Below, in pieces: positions 1-7,102 of a stretch of DNA of 15,041 nt. The DNA is taken from assembly GCA_001593855.1 (NCBI GenBank), contig LUCC01000013.1, forward strand, positions 1 through 15,041, read 5' to 3'. The DNA comes from Candidatus Hecatellales archaeon B24. Lineage in GTDB: Archaea > Thermoproteota > Bathyarchaeia > Hecatellales > Hecatellaceae. Within the stretch, counting starts at the first letter, position 1. Each line of letters begins with the position of its first letter. Position numbers and translations under genes: made by a program. The notes under the pieces were generated by a model, which saw only the letters and a program-made list of their open reading frames with translations, searched no databases and was not told where the DNA came from.

Positions 1-353
1 ATTATGGCTTGAATGATTAGGGGTAGAAGCCTGTTGTAGAAGAGGACGTTGGCTGCAAGTCTTGCAGCTGAAGCCACAGGCATAGGCCGCTTGTTGTTAA
101 GCTTGTAAAGGCTTGCGTTAACCCTTAGAATTTCCAGTACGGCTTGAGCGTCCGCTACAACACCTGCCATGGTCATGGCTAGATGGTCATCTATTCTGTG
201 AACCTTTTTCCCATGTTTGTGAGCTATGAAGTATCCCATGGTAACCCTCGTATCTGTGGCCAGCACCACACCGTCTTTGCATACAGCACCAACAGTGGTG
301 GTTCCCTTATACTGTAGGCTGCTTGCCTTTTCACGCCAATCTGGATGGTACAT
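1..353 (-). CDS. psmB: Proteasome beta subunit (5' part, cut by window edge)
   Basis: This is the catalytic beta subunit of the archaeal 20S proteasome, an N-terminal nucleophile threonine protease. The 117 codons present start at ATG 353 and run off the left edge. A 17-residue propeptide ends in YKG and is followed by TTTVG, so the mature Thr1 is residue 18. The two other catalytic residues fall at the canonical distances: mature Asp17 in LATDTRVT (residue 34) and mature Lys33 in HKHGKKVH (residue 50). GVVADAQ, conserved in the family, follows. The frame stays open upstream to 447 but offers no ATG or GTG before 353; a TTG at 365 is the only alternative. A GGTGGGAG stretch about 12 nt upstream could serve as ribosome binding site. 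The gene diverges from the UPF0179 gene. The alpha subunit is not in the window. Confidence 0.96.
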   Translation of the reverse strand, partial: MYHPDWREKASSLQYKGTTTVGAVCKDGVVLATDTRVTMGYFIAHKHGKKVHRIDDHLAMTMAGVVADAQAVLEILRVNASLYKLNNKRPMPVASAARLAANVLFYNRLLPLIIQAI

Positions 354-391
354 AACAGGCTGCAACTCCCACCGTTGTTTAAGCTTCAGTC

Positions 392-413
392 GGCTTAAAA
401 CAGGCTTAAAACC
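392..413 (-). promoter_or_regulatory. Tandem TATA-like repeat upstream of psmB
   Basis: Two head-to-tail 11-bp units, read on the minus strand as GGTTTTAAGCC then TGTTTTAAGCC, lie 39-60 nt upstream of the psmB ATG. Each contains a TTTTAA core resembling an archaeal TATA box. Transcription starting about 25 nt downstream would give a leader of roughly 15-27 nt that still includes the GGTGGGAG element. The repetition is seen directly; promoter function is inferred. Confidence 0.45.
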
Positions 414-517
414 TATGAAGGAGGTCTGTACTTTTTGAATACCCAACCTAAGATAAAAACATTACTCTTAGCAGCCCAGCAAACTTTTCAGTCAGGAACA
501 AACCTTCGAGGATTCTT

Positions 518-537
518 GAAAAATAAAAATTTAAAAC
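518..537 (+). promoter_or_regulatory. TATA-like promoter element for the UPF0179 gene
   Basis: An A/T run (GAAAAATAAAAATTTAAAAC) ends 25 nt before the ATG at 563, so the transcript would be leaderless or nearly so. The GGAGG at 538-542 sits too far from the ATG for a ribosome binding site and would lie upstream of the likely transcription start. A near-identical AATTTAAAACGG core recurs before nadM on the minus strand. Confidence 0.45.
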
Positions 538-562
538 GGAGGTTTCCCTAGAGAAGCTTGGG

Positions 563-1012
563 ATGGCTGGTAAAATTTTCACCTTTTTAAGCGAAAAACT
601 TGCTAAAAACGGATACGTCTTCATTTATGAAGGAGAAGTAGCTCCCTGCGTTGAGTGCGACTTTTACAAGGTCTGCCATGGGAAGCTTAAACCTAACATG
701 GCTTACCGGGTTGTGGAGGTTAAAGACAAAAAAATCAAATGCCCCGTTTTGGGGCCATCCTGCTTGGTGAGAGTTGAGCAGGCTGAAATCGAAGCTGCCG
801 TTGAGGCTGGACAAGCCTTGGAGGGAGCCTTAATCAGGTTTAACCCGCAGGAATGTGGGCTGCTAACATGCCAGTACTTCAACCTCTGTGTTCCTGTGGG
901 GCTTGAAGAGGGAGATAAATCCTGCAAGATAGTTAATGTTTCGGAGGCTTTCACCTGCCCTCAGAAGGGGGTGAGGCTTGCCCGGGTTTCTCTTCAGCTT
1001 CAGAAGGCTTAG
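563..1012 (+). CDS. UPF0179 family cysteine-rich protein
   Basis: This 149-residue protein matches the archaeal UPF0179 family, whose function is not established. It has ten cysteines in a regular layout: C29, C32 and C38 (PCVECDFYKVC), C60, C67, C98, C103, C109, C121 and C132. The CxxC-type spacing in both halves suggests bound zinc or iron-sulfur clusters; that is inference. There is no signal peptide or membrane segment, so it should be cytoplasmic. The start is ATG 563; no canonical start lies just upstream in frame. Its last 62 bases overlap antisense with the end of the FKBP gene. The divergent neighbour is the proteasome beta gene, which alone does not prove a functional link. Confidence 0.88.
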   Translation: MAGKIFTFLSEKLAKNGYVFIYEGEVAPCVECDFYKVCHGKLKPNMAYRVVEVKDKKIKCPVLGPSCLVRVEQAEIEAAVEAGQALEGALIRFNPQECGLLTCQYFNLCVPVGLEEGDKSCKIVNVSEAFTCPQKGVRLARVSLQLQKA

Positions 1013-1721
1013 CTTCAGCTTCCTTCTTTCTTTCAGCCTCTTTACGCCGGTATGTTTCGATGAAGGTTATGGATTTCACTTCTGAGAGTAGCTTGAAAAC
1101 GTCGACGGTTAACCCACGCTTGGAAGGTTGAAGCCCGTCAACTATCAGGGCTTCCTCAGGTAGGACTATTTTCAGTTCTCCTTCTCCTGAAATTTCAAGG
1201 CTGACTTTTTCTACGGGGATGGCTGGCATTCTCCTGTGAAGTAAGGATTTAACTTTTTCCTCAAGGGTTTCAAGCTTCTGTTTAACTTCAACCTCGTAGA
1301 TTAGGGTTCGCCCTGCCAGGGGGAGATTGAAGTCCACTTGAACTCTTCCAGCTCCAACGCTTCTAACCACGGCGAGTTTTCCGTCTATTTCAACCTCTAA
1401 CCCTGGGTATGGGGTGATGTCTCTTTCCCTAAACTTTCTTAAGGGCACAAGTTTCAGCTTCGACGGGTCTCTAACCCCGAAGCCTTTTTCAGGAGGAATC
1501 TCCAGGGTTGCCTTTTTGCCTACTTCTAAGCCTTCCAGCTGCTCGTCTAAGCCCTTTAAAACCCAGCCTTCACCTACCACGACAAGCATAGGCTCGTACA
1601 CGGTGTTTTCCTGGTAGATTTTCGCTTCTCTGGCAACGTCGGCTAGGCTTGTATCGAAAACTTCACCTGTCTCTTTAACTTTGGCTACGTAGTCTATGAG
1701 GATGAAGTCTCCCTTCTCCAC
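951..1721 (-). CDS. FKBP-type peptidyl-prolyl cis-trans isomerase (SlyD-like, long archaeal form)
   Basis: This is a prolyl isomerase and folding chaperone of the archaeal long FKBP group. Counting from GTG 1721 (256 residues), the FKBP domain begins VEKGDFILIDYVAKVKETGE and spans about 1-86 with VLKGLDEQLEGLEVG and EIPPEKGFG. The insert-in-flap chaperone domain follows at about 87-140 (VQVDFNLPLAGRTLIYEVEV). A C-terminal domain (about 150-225) and a charged E/K/A-rich tail complete it. The frame stays open to an ATG at 1823, but the 34 extra residues look non-conserved and span a TATA-like box at 1771-1781. Family members start at the equivalent of GTG 1721. A GGAGG at 1736-1740 also favours a start in this area; TTG 1730 or 1727 are alternatives. 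The tail overlaps the UPF0179 gene by 62 nt. Confidence 0.93.
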   Translation of the reverse strand: MEKGDFILIDYVAKVKETGEVFDTSLADVAREAKIYQENTVYEPMLVVVGEGWVLKGLDEQLEGLEVGKKATLEIPPEKGFGVRDPSKLKLVPLRKFRERDITPYPGLEVEIDGKLAVVRSVGAGRVQVDFNLPLAGRTLIYEVEVKQKLETLEEKVKSLLHRRMPAIPVEKVSLEISGEGELKIVLPEEALIVDGLQPSKRGLTVDVFKLLSEVKSITFIETYRRKEAERKKEAEAKPSEAEEKPGQASPPSEGR

Positions 1722-1770
1722 CGGCAACAATTCCCCCTCCAACGGGGATATTTCCAAGATTTCGCTGGCA

Positions 1771-1781
1771 TAATATTTTAA
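1771..1781 (-). promoter_or_regulatory. TATA-like promoter for the FKBP gene
   Basis: The minus strand reads CTTAAAATATTA here, about 50 nt upstream of GTG 1721. Initiation about 25 nt downstream gives a short leader that contains the GGAGG at 1736-1740. Its position inside the longest open frame is the main argument against the ATG at 1823. Confidence 0.5.
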
Positions 1782-1825
1782 GGTTTGGAAGGGTGATGGG
1801 AAAGGAGTCTTAATAAAATTCATAG

Positions 1826-1845
1826 CTCTTTAAAGATTATAAAGG
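1826..1845 (+). promoter_or_regulatory. TATA-like promoter for the CoA operon
   Basis: CTCTTTAAAGATTATAAAGG lies 35-55 nt before the first ATG of the pantoate kinase gene. It is the only A/T-rich box ahead of the five-gene run, so it probably drives the whole operon. Assigned by position and composition only. Confidence 0.5.
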
Positions 1846-1879
1846 AAAAATTAAACACCTTAAAGGCGAAGCCCTAAGA

Positions 1880-2782
1880 ATGATGAAAAAGGCAAAAGTT
1901 TTCAGTCCAGCTCACATCACCGGCGTTTTCACCGTTGAGGATAGCCTTAACCCTTTAAGGAAAGGCTCTAGGGGGTTGGGGGTAACCCTAGGCAGGGGGG
2001 TCTGGACAGAGCTGGAGGCTGAACCTTCATCCCGCTGGAGAGTTGAGGTTAAAGGGGTTGGAGCTGAAATCAAAGGTGAGGTTTCAAGGAAGGTTATAGA
2101 AATTCTGAAATCTAAAATTCGCCAGCCTTACCATGTGCGTGTGACCCATAGGTTTGAGGTTCCCGTGGGAGCTGGATATGGCGCCAGTGGGGGAGGAGCT
2201 CTAGGTGTAGCCCTAGCCCTGAATGAGGCTTTGAACCTTGGCTTACACCAGCTGGAGGCTGCTAATGTCGCCCATCTGGTTGAATGTGGAACTGGGCTTG
2301 GAACCGTTCTAGCCGAAACCCATGGAGGCTTCAGCTTAAGAGTTAGAGGGGGAGCCCCCAGCTTCGGCATGGTTAAAAAGTTTGAGGCTGAAGGCTTCAG
2401 GGTTGTCTCGCTTTGCTGGGGAGGCCTTCCAACCTGCAGCGTGCTTTCAAACCCTAACCTCAGAGGGTTTATAAGGTGGGTTGGCGAGGGATGCCTTGAA
2501 AAGTTCGCTGGAAACCCGACGGTTGAAGGCTTCCTAGAGGCTTCAAGAGGCTTCTCAGAGGCTCTGGGGCTTCTAACTCCAAGGGTTAAGGCGGCTTTAA
2601 GCTTCCTGGCCTCCAAGGGCTTTCAAGGCTTCTCGATGAACATGCTTGGCGAGGCTGTCTTCACCCTCGTCCAGGAAGAGGAGCTCCCACGCCTTTTAAA
2701 GGCTTTAAGCCATCCGCTCTTCGAAGACTGCAGGCTCACCGTTTCAGAGGTTTCCTGGAAGGGTGTAAGGGTTGAAGACTGA
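1880..2782 (+). CDS. Pantoate kinase (archaeal GHMP kinase)
   Basis: Pantoate kinase phosphorylates pantoate to 4-phosphopantoate with ATP, the first half of the archaeal substitute for bacterial pantothenate synthetase plus pantothenate kinase. The 300-residue protein opens with the family signature FSPAHITGVF (8-17). It carries the GHMP-kinase ATP loop PVGAGYGASGGGALG at 95-109, followed by a helix and VECGTGLGTVLAE (134-146). Length and motif order fit the family. Two ATGs stand side by side at 1880 and 1883; either could be used, and no strong ribosome binding site is visible. The gene overlaps the next one by 11 nt. That next gene encodes the enzyme that uses its product, so the function is well supported by context. 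Confidence 0.93.
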   Translation: MMKKAKVFSPAHITGVFTVEDSLNPLRKGSRGLGVTLGRGVWTELEAEPSSRWRVEVKGVGAEIKGEVSRKVIEILKSKIRQPYHVRVTHRFEVPVGAGYGASGGGALGVALALNEALNLGLHQLEAANVAHLVECGTGLGTVLAETHGGFSLRVRGGAPSFGMVKKFEAEGFRVVSLCWGGLPTCSVLSNPNLRGFIRWVGEGCLEKFAGNPTVEGFLEASRGFSEALGLLTPRVKAALSFLASKGFQGFSMNMLGEAVFTLVQEEELPRLLKALSHPLFEDCRLTVSEVSWKGVRVED

Positions 2783-3584
2783 AACATCCCAGGTTAAGGT
2801 TACCATCGTAAGGGTTCCTGTTCCCAGAAGCCATCCCCGCTTTGAACTTCTCATGGTCAGAGAACGGATGGTTGAAGGCCTTGCTAAGGGCCTCGTGGTT
2901 CCTGAAGGCCTTATATCCCATGGGAGGGGGGAATGCTTCGACTACCTGATAGGTGAAAAAACAGAGGTTTTCGCCTTGAAGGCTATAAGGGCTGCAGCTG
3001 CATCCCTCCTCCTAGCCGGGAAACCTGTTATATCTGTCAACGGTAATCTGGCTGCACTCTGCGCCCACGAGCTTGTGGAGCTTTCGAAAGCTACGGGAGC
3101 CCTGCTTGAGGTAAACCTTTTCTACCGTTCAAGGCTTAGAGAGCAGGCTGTAGCCTCAGCCCTTAGAGCAGCTGGAGCCAGCCGGATTCTAGGCGTCAAC
3201 GCTTCAAAGCGTATCCCCCAGCTTAAAGGCTTCAGAAGCCTTGTGGATGCAAAGGGAATATTCGAAGCCGACCTAGTGCTGCTTGGAATCGAGGATGGCG
3301 ACAGGGTTGAAGCCTTGAGAAGGGCTGGGAAGAAGGTTATCGTCATAGACCTTAATCCTCTCTCCCGCTCAGCCTTCAAAGCCTCCATAACAATCATTGA
3401 CAACGTGGTCAGAGCTCTGCCCAAACTCAGGCTGGAAGTTGAAAAGCTTAGAGGAGCTTCTAAACAGCGCCTCCACAGGGAAGCCTCCTCCTACGACAAC
3501 GGGAAGATTCTGGCTGAAGCCTTAAACCACATCAGGAACAGGCTTGGAACGTTAGCATCAAACCTAGCTTCAGGGAGGAGTTAA
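2772..3584 (+). CDS. 4-phosphopantoate--beta-alanine ligase (archaeal phosphopantothenate synthetase)
   Basis: This enzyme joins 4-phosphopantoate to beta-alanine using ATP, giving 4'-phosphopantothenate. The family pattern is clear over 270 residues: SHPRFELLMVRERMVEGL (20-37), HGRGECFDYLIGE (50-62), SVNGNLAAL (88-96), EDGDRVEALRRAGKKVIVID (174-193) and LNPLSRSA (194-201), ending with IIDNVVRALP (208-217). The start is TTG 2772, inside the end of the pantoate kinase gene. Family members usually begin only a few residues before the SHPR motif, so the first dozen residues are less certain, but no better start follows in that stretch. Six bases separate its stop from the next gene, and its tail carries the next gene's ribosome binding site. 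Confidence 0.93.
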   Translation: MKTETSQVKVTIVRVPVPRSHPRFELLMVRERMVEGLAKGLVVPEGLISHGRGECFDYLIGEKTEVFALKAIRAAAASLLLAGKPVISVNGNLAALCAHELVELSKATGALLEVNLFYRSRLREQAVASALRAAGASRILGVNASKRIPQLKGFRSLVDAKGIFEADLVLLGIEDGDRVEALRRAGKKVIVIDLNPLSRSAFKASITIIDNVVRALPKLRLEVEKLRGASKQRLHREASSYDNGKILAEALNHIRNRLGTLASNLASGRS

Positions 3585-3590
3585 GCAGGG

Positions 3591-4886
3591 TTGAAGCCCG
3601 TTCTCCAGGTGGCCTTAGACTTTTCAGACCTCCACCGAGCCTTAAAGGCTGCTGAGGAGGCTGTTAGAGGAGGAGCTGACTGGCTTGAAGCTGGAACCCC
3701 CCTAATTAAAAGTGAAGGCCTGAACGCTGTAAGGGAACTGCGTAAAAGGTTTCCAGCCAGAAAAATTGTGGCTGACATGAAGACCATGGACACGGGTTCA
3801 GTAGAGGTTGAAATGGCTGCTAAGGCTGGAGCGGACATCGTGATAGTTCTGGGGGCCTCCGACGACAGCACGATCAGGGAGGCTGTGGAGGCAGGGCGCA
3901 GATACGGCGCAGAAATCATGGTGGACCTTATAGGCGTGGAGAACATGGCTGAAAGGGCTTTAAGGCTTGAAGAGCTTGGCGTAAGCTACATTTGCGTCCA
4001 CGTTGGGGTAGACCAGCAGATGCGTGGCCTAAACCCTGTGAAGGTTTTAAGGGAGCTTTCAGGCAGAGTTAAGGTTCCCCTAGCCGTAGCCGGAGGGATA
4101 ACAAGTGAAACCGCTGTGGAGGCTTTGAAGGCTGGAGCCAGCATACTGATAGTTGGGGGGGCCATAATTAAGGCTGCGGATGCTGCTGAGGCTGCTAGGC
4201 GAATAAAGGAGGCAGTGCAGGCAGGGAAGCCGCTGGCATCCCACCTCTACAGGAAGATTGGGGGAGCCGAAGAGGTTAAAGCTCTCCTGCTGAAGGTTTC
4301 CACACCAAACATTTCCGACGCCATGCACCGCAGAGGTGAAATGGAAGGTATAAAACCCGTGGTTCAAGGCTTGAAAATGGTTGGACAAGCCTTTACTGTT
4401 AGAACTTTCCCTGGAGACTGGGCTAAGCCTATAGAGGCAATAGAGCAGGCTAAACCAGGCGAGATAATCGTTATTGAAGCTCAAGGTCGCGGTAAAGCCA
4501 TCTGGGGGGAACTGGCAACCTACAGTGCTGTGGGTAGAAGGCTTGGAGGCGTGGTGATAGACGGAGCCGTAAGAGATGTGGAAGTGATAAAACAGTTAAG
4601 CTTCCCAGTTTACGCCCGTGAGATAACGCCTACAGCCGGAGACCCGAAAGGCTTCGGGGAGATAGGTGTGGAAATAACCTGTGGAGGAGTGAAGGTTAAG
4701 CCTGGAGACTGGGTGGTTGGAGACGACAACGGAGTCGTAGTCATCCCCAAGGAGCAGGCTGTTGAAATAGCTAACAGGGCTGAAGACGTAAGGGAAAAAG
4801 AAGAGCGTATAAGAGCTGAAATAAAGGCTGGAAGCACCCTGTCCGAGGTTCTGAAAATCAAGAAATGGGAGAAGCTTATAGGGTGA
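3591..4886 (+). CDS. hps: Bifunctional 3-hexulose-6-phosphate synthase / RraA-like protein
   Basis: The 431-residue protein is a fusion. Residues 1-215 form an OMP-decarboxylase-like barrel of the 3-hexulose-6-phosphate synthase type: LQVALDFSDLHRAL (5-18), EAGTPLIKSEG (33-43), the catalytic ADMKTMD (61-67), CVHVGVDQQ (135-143) and VAGGIT (166-171). In archaea lacking the oxidative pentose phosphate pathway, this enzyme runs toward ribulose 5-phosphate and formaldehyde. Residues 222-431 are an RraA-type domain with WGELATYSAVGRRLGGVVID (305-324) and GAVRD (325-329); Arg328 and Asp329 match the active pair of RraA-fold aldolases. The RraA domain's reaction here is unknown. The start is TTG 3591, 12 nt after a GGAGG at 3574-3578. 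Its place within a CoA operon is unusual. The partner 6-phospho-3-hexuloisomerase is not in the window. Confidence 0.93.
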   Translation: MKPVLQVALDFSDLHRALKAAEEAVRGGADWLEAGTPLIKSEGLNAVRELRKRFPARKIVADMKTMDTGSVEVEMAAKAGADIVIVLGASDDSTIREAVEAGRRYGAEIMVDLIGVENMAERALRLEELGVSYICVHVGVDQQMRGLNPVKVLRELSGRVKVPLAVAGGITSETAVEALKAGASILIVGGAIIKAADAAEAARRIKEAVQAGKPLASHLYRKIGGAEEVKALLLKVSTPNISDAMHRRGEMEGIKPVVQGLKMVGQAFTVRTFPGDWAKPIEAIEQAKPGEIIVIEAQGRGKAIWGELATYSAVGRRLGGVVIDGAVRDVEVIKQLSFPVYAREITPTAGDPKGFGEIGVEITCGGVKVKPGDWVVGDDNGVVVIPKEQAVEIANRAEDVREKEERIRAEIKAGSTLSEVLKIKKWEKLIG

Positions 4887-4895
4887 AGAGAAGGC

Positions 4896-5861
4896 GTGGA
4901 AAAATTCAGGCTGCTTGTGGTTGGAGCCGGAGCCTTAGGCTGCCTCTACGCGGCCATCCTTTCCAGCGTAGGCCATAGGGTTTCCCTCCTAGGACGGCTC
5001 CAAACCGTTGAAGCTGTCAGAAGCCGAGGTTTGAAGGTGCATGGGAAGCTTAACCTAGAAGTGGAAGTTGAGGAGGCTGCTGAAGCCGTTGACAAGCTTA
5101 GAAGCCCAGACGGTTTTGACCTAGTTTTGCTGGCGGTTAAAGCCTACCAGGTGGCTGAGGCTGCCGTTCAGGTTGCGCCCGTGGCGGCTGTTAGCGGCTC
5201 ACCGGTTTTATGCTTGCAGAATGGCTTAGGTGTTGAGGAGGAAGCAGCTGAGGCTTTAGGCTTCCTAACCCCGGTGGTCAGGGGTGTAAGCTTCTGCGGT
5301 GCCTACGTGGAGCAGCCAGCCGTAGTACGCTGTACAGGTGTAGGCGAAACTCTGATAGCGGATACGCCATTAAAAGCCTTGTCAAAGTTTGCCAGCTGCC
5401 TCCGTGAAGCAGGGCTTTCAGCAGGAATGAAGAAAAACATGGAAACCGTCGTGTGGGAGAAAACTCTTGTGAACGCTGGAATAAACCCCTTCGGAGCGCT
5501 CACCGGGCTGAGAAATGGAGAGCTCTTGGAAGCAGAAGGCATACCGGAGGCTATGGCTGAAACAGTTAGGGAAGGCGTGAAGGTTGCGGAGAGGAAAGGC
5601 GTGCGTTTGGCCAGAGACCCTGTGAAGCTGACCTTCGAAACAGCTAGGGCTACCGCCCAGAACTACAATTCTATGCTTCAGGACGTGAAAAGGGGGAAGC
5701 GGACTGAGATAGACTATATTAATGGAGCTCTGTCCAGGCTTGGAAGCCTCCTCGGAGTTCCAACCCCTCTTAACAAGCTGCTAACTAAGCTTGTAAAGGA
5801 TTTAGAGGCTGGGAGAAAACAGGAATGTGGAGTTTCAGTCATCCTTCAAAAAGCCTTGTAG
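4896..5861 (+). CDS. panE: 2-dehydropantoate 2-reductase (ketopantoate reductase)
   Basis: Ketopantoate reductase makes pantoate from 2-oxopantoate with NAD(P)H, the step just before pantoate kinase. The N-terminal Rossmann fold is plain: LLVVGAGALGCLYAAIL (6-22) with the GxGxxG loop, then LLAVKAYQ (78-85) and LQNGLG (107-112). The C-terminal domain has VVWEKTLVNAGINPFGALTG (185-204), where Lys189 is the expected catalytic lysine. It also has SMLQDVKRGKRTEIDYINGA (259-278), with Glu271 in the conserved TEIDxINGA. Length (321 residues) is normal. The start is GTG 4896, nine bases after the Hps-RraA stop. Its 3' end overlaps coaBC by 37 nt, so the two are likely translationally coupled. Confidence 0.95.
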   Translation: MEKFRLLVVGAGALGCLYAAILSSVGHRVSLLGRLQTVEAVRSRGLKVHGKLNLEVEVEEAAEAVDKLRSPDGFDLVLLAVKAYQVAEAAVQVAPVAAVSGSPVLCLQNGLGVEEEAAEALGFLTPVVRGVSFCGAYVEQPAVVRCTGVGETLIADTPLKALSKFASCLREAGLSAGMKKNMETVVWEKTLVNAGINPFGALTGLRNGELLEAEGIPEAMAETVREGVKVAERKGVRLARDPVKLTFETARATAQNYNSMLQDVKRGKRTEIDYINGALSRLGSLLGVPTPLNKLLTKLVKDLEAGRKQECGVSVILQKAL

Positions 5862-7102
5862 GCTCCGAAAGCCGGAGGCTTGAAGGTAAAAGAATAATTT
5901 TAGCCGTAACGGGAAGCGTAGCCATAATCGAAGCTCCGGTGTTGGCTAGGAGACTCATGAGGCTTGGAGCTGAAGTCTACCCTGTGATGACCTCTAAAGC
6001 CAAAACCATGCTAAGCCCTGAACTCTTAGAGTGGGCTACAGGAAACCAGGCTGTAACCGAAATCACAGGGAAAATCGAGAACGTTGCAGCCTTCCTTAAG
6101 CCTCCTGAAGGGAAACCTGCAGACCTAATGCTCATAGCACCTGCCACAGCCAACACCCTAGCCAAACTCGCCCACGGAATCTATGACAATGCGGTCACAG
6201 GCTTCGCCCTTGCAGCCGTAGGCGCAGGAATACCGGTAATCCTAGCTCCAGCCATGCACCACCAGCTTCTTTCAAGCCCCGTCACCCAGCGGAACCTTGA
6301 AGACCTCCAAAGGGTCGGCTTCGAAATTGTTAAGCCTAGAGTCGAAGAGGGAAAAGCTAAGATGGCTGACGTTGAAGACATAGTGGAAGCTGTGGTTAGA
6401 AGGCTTACGCCTAAAAGCTTAGAAGGCTTTAGGTTTCTGGTAACCGCTGGGCCTACGAGAGAACCTTTAGACCCGGTGAGGGTGATAACCAACCGAAGCT
6501 CCGGCAGGATGGGCATCACGCTTGCAGCCGAAGCCCTACGTCGAGGTGCAGAGGTAACCCTGATCTACGGGCCTGGAAGCGTCAGGCCTCCTCCTGAAGC
6601 CAGAACGGTCAGGGTTGAAACCGCCAGAGAAATGTTTGAAGCTGCAGTGGAAGAGCTGAAGGGTGAAGGCTACCATGTTTTCCTAGCTGCCGCAGCCATG
6701 GCGGACTACGAAGCTGAACGTCCTTCACAGTCTAAGATTCCAACCAGCAGATTCAGGAAGCTGACGGTCAAACTTAAGGCAACCCCCAAGCTTGTGGACG
6801 AAGTTAAAAAGTGCAGCCCAAAAACCTTCCTCGTAGCTTTCAAAGCCGAACATAAAGTCTCTTTGAAAGAGCTGAAGAAGAGGGCTTTGGAGAAGCTTAA
6901 GGCATGCAAGGCTGACCTAATCGTGGCAAACGATGTTTCAAAGCCTGGGGCAGGCTTCCAAGCTGGAGAAATAGAAGCTCTAATAGTGGGGAGAAAAGGT
7001 GAAGCCCTAAGGCTTCCAAGGATGTCCAAGGAGGAGGCTGCCCGAAGAATTCTTGACCTGGTCGAGGAAAGGTTAAAGGTGGAGAGGCGGAAGCCTGCTT
7101 AG
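5825..7102 (+). CDS. coaBC: Bifunctional phosphopantothenoylcysteine decarboxylase / phosphopantothenate--cysteine ligase
   Basis: CoaBC (Dfp) ligates cysteine to 4'-phosphopantothenate and decarboxylates the product to 4'-phosphopantetheine. The N-terminal flavoprotein (CoaC) half covers about 20-195, with GKRIILAVTGSVAIIEAPVL (21-40), LIAPATANTLAKLAHGIYDN (103-122) and VILAPAMHHQ (138-147). The C-terminal ligase (CoaB) half starts at about 200 with LVTAGPTREPLDPVRVITNR (205-224), SSGRMG (225-230), AAAAMADYEAE (288-298) and LKATPKLVDEV (317-327). At 425 residues it is a complete fused enzyme. The leader MWSFSHPSKSLVGSES resembles archaeal CoaBC N-termini and supports ATG 5825, which lies inside panE. 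The last 30 bases overlap the convergent aminotransferase gene. Confidence 0.96.
   Translation: MWSFSHPSKSLVGSESRRLEGKRIILAVTGSVAIIEAPVLARRLMRLGAEVYPVMTSKAKTMLSPELLEWATGNQAVTEITGKIENVAAFLKPPEGKPADLMLIAPATANTLAKLAHGIYDNAVTGFALAAVGAGIPVILAPAMHHQLLSSPVTQRNLEDLQRVGFEIVKPRVEEGKAKMADVEDIVEAVVRRLTPKSLEGFRFLVTAGPTREPLDPVRVITNRSSGRMGITLAAEALRRGAEVTLIYGPGSVRPPPEARTVRVETAREMFEAAVEELKGEGYHVFLAAAAMADYEAERPSQSKIPTSRFRKLTVKLKATPKLVDEVKKCSPKTFLVAFKAEHKVSLKELKKRALEKLKACKADLIVANDVSKPGAGFQAGEIEALIVGRKGEALRLPRMSKEEAARRILDLVEERLKVERRKPA

Noticed and set aside
226..438. 70-codon plus-strand open frame across the psmB start
   Set aside because: The opposite strand encodes the proteasome beta subunit with all catalytic residues in place.
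1722..1823. 34-residue N-terminal extension of the FKBP from ATG 1823
   Set aside because: Family members start at the GTG 1721 equivalent. The extension contains a TATA-like box and a ribosome binding site, so it is probably untranslated.
1878..1890. C/D-box guide RNA suggested by TGATGA near the pantoate kinase start
   Set aside because: There are no matching C', D and D' boxes at normal spacing, and the TGATGA is simply the tandem ATG start region.
2128..2616. 162-codon minus-strand open frame inside the pantoate kinase gene
   Set aside because: It is antisense to a well-supported gene and its translation is Pro/Ser/Arg-rich, as expected from a shadow frame.
4080..4484. 134-codon minus-strand open frame inside the Hps-RraA gene
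   Set aside because: It is antisense to a clear two-domain enzyme and its composition (Ser, Tyr, Leu rich) has no recognisable motif.
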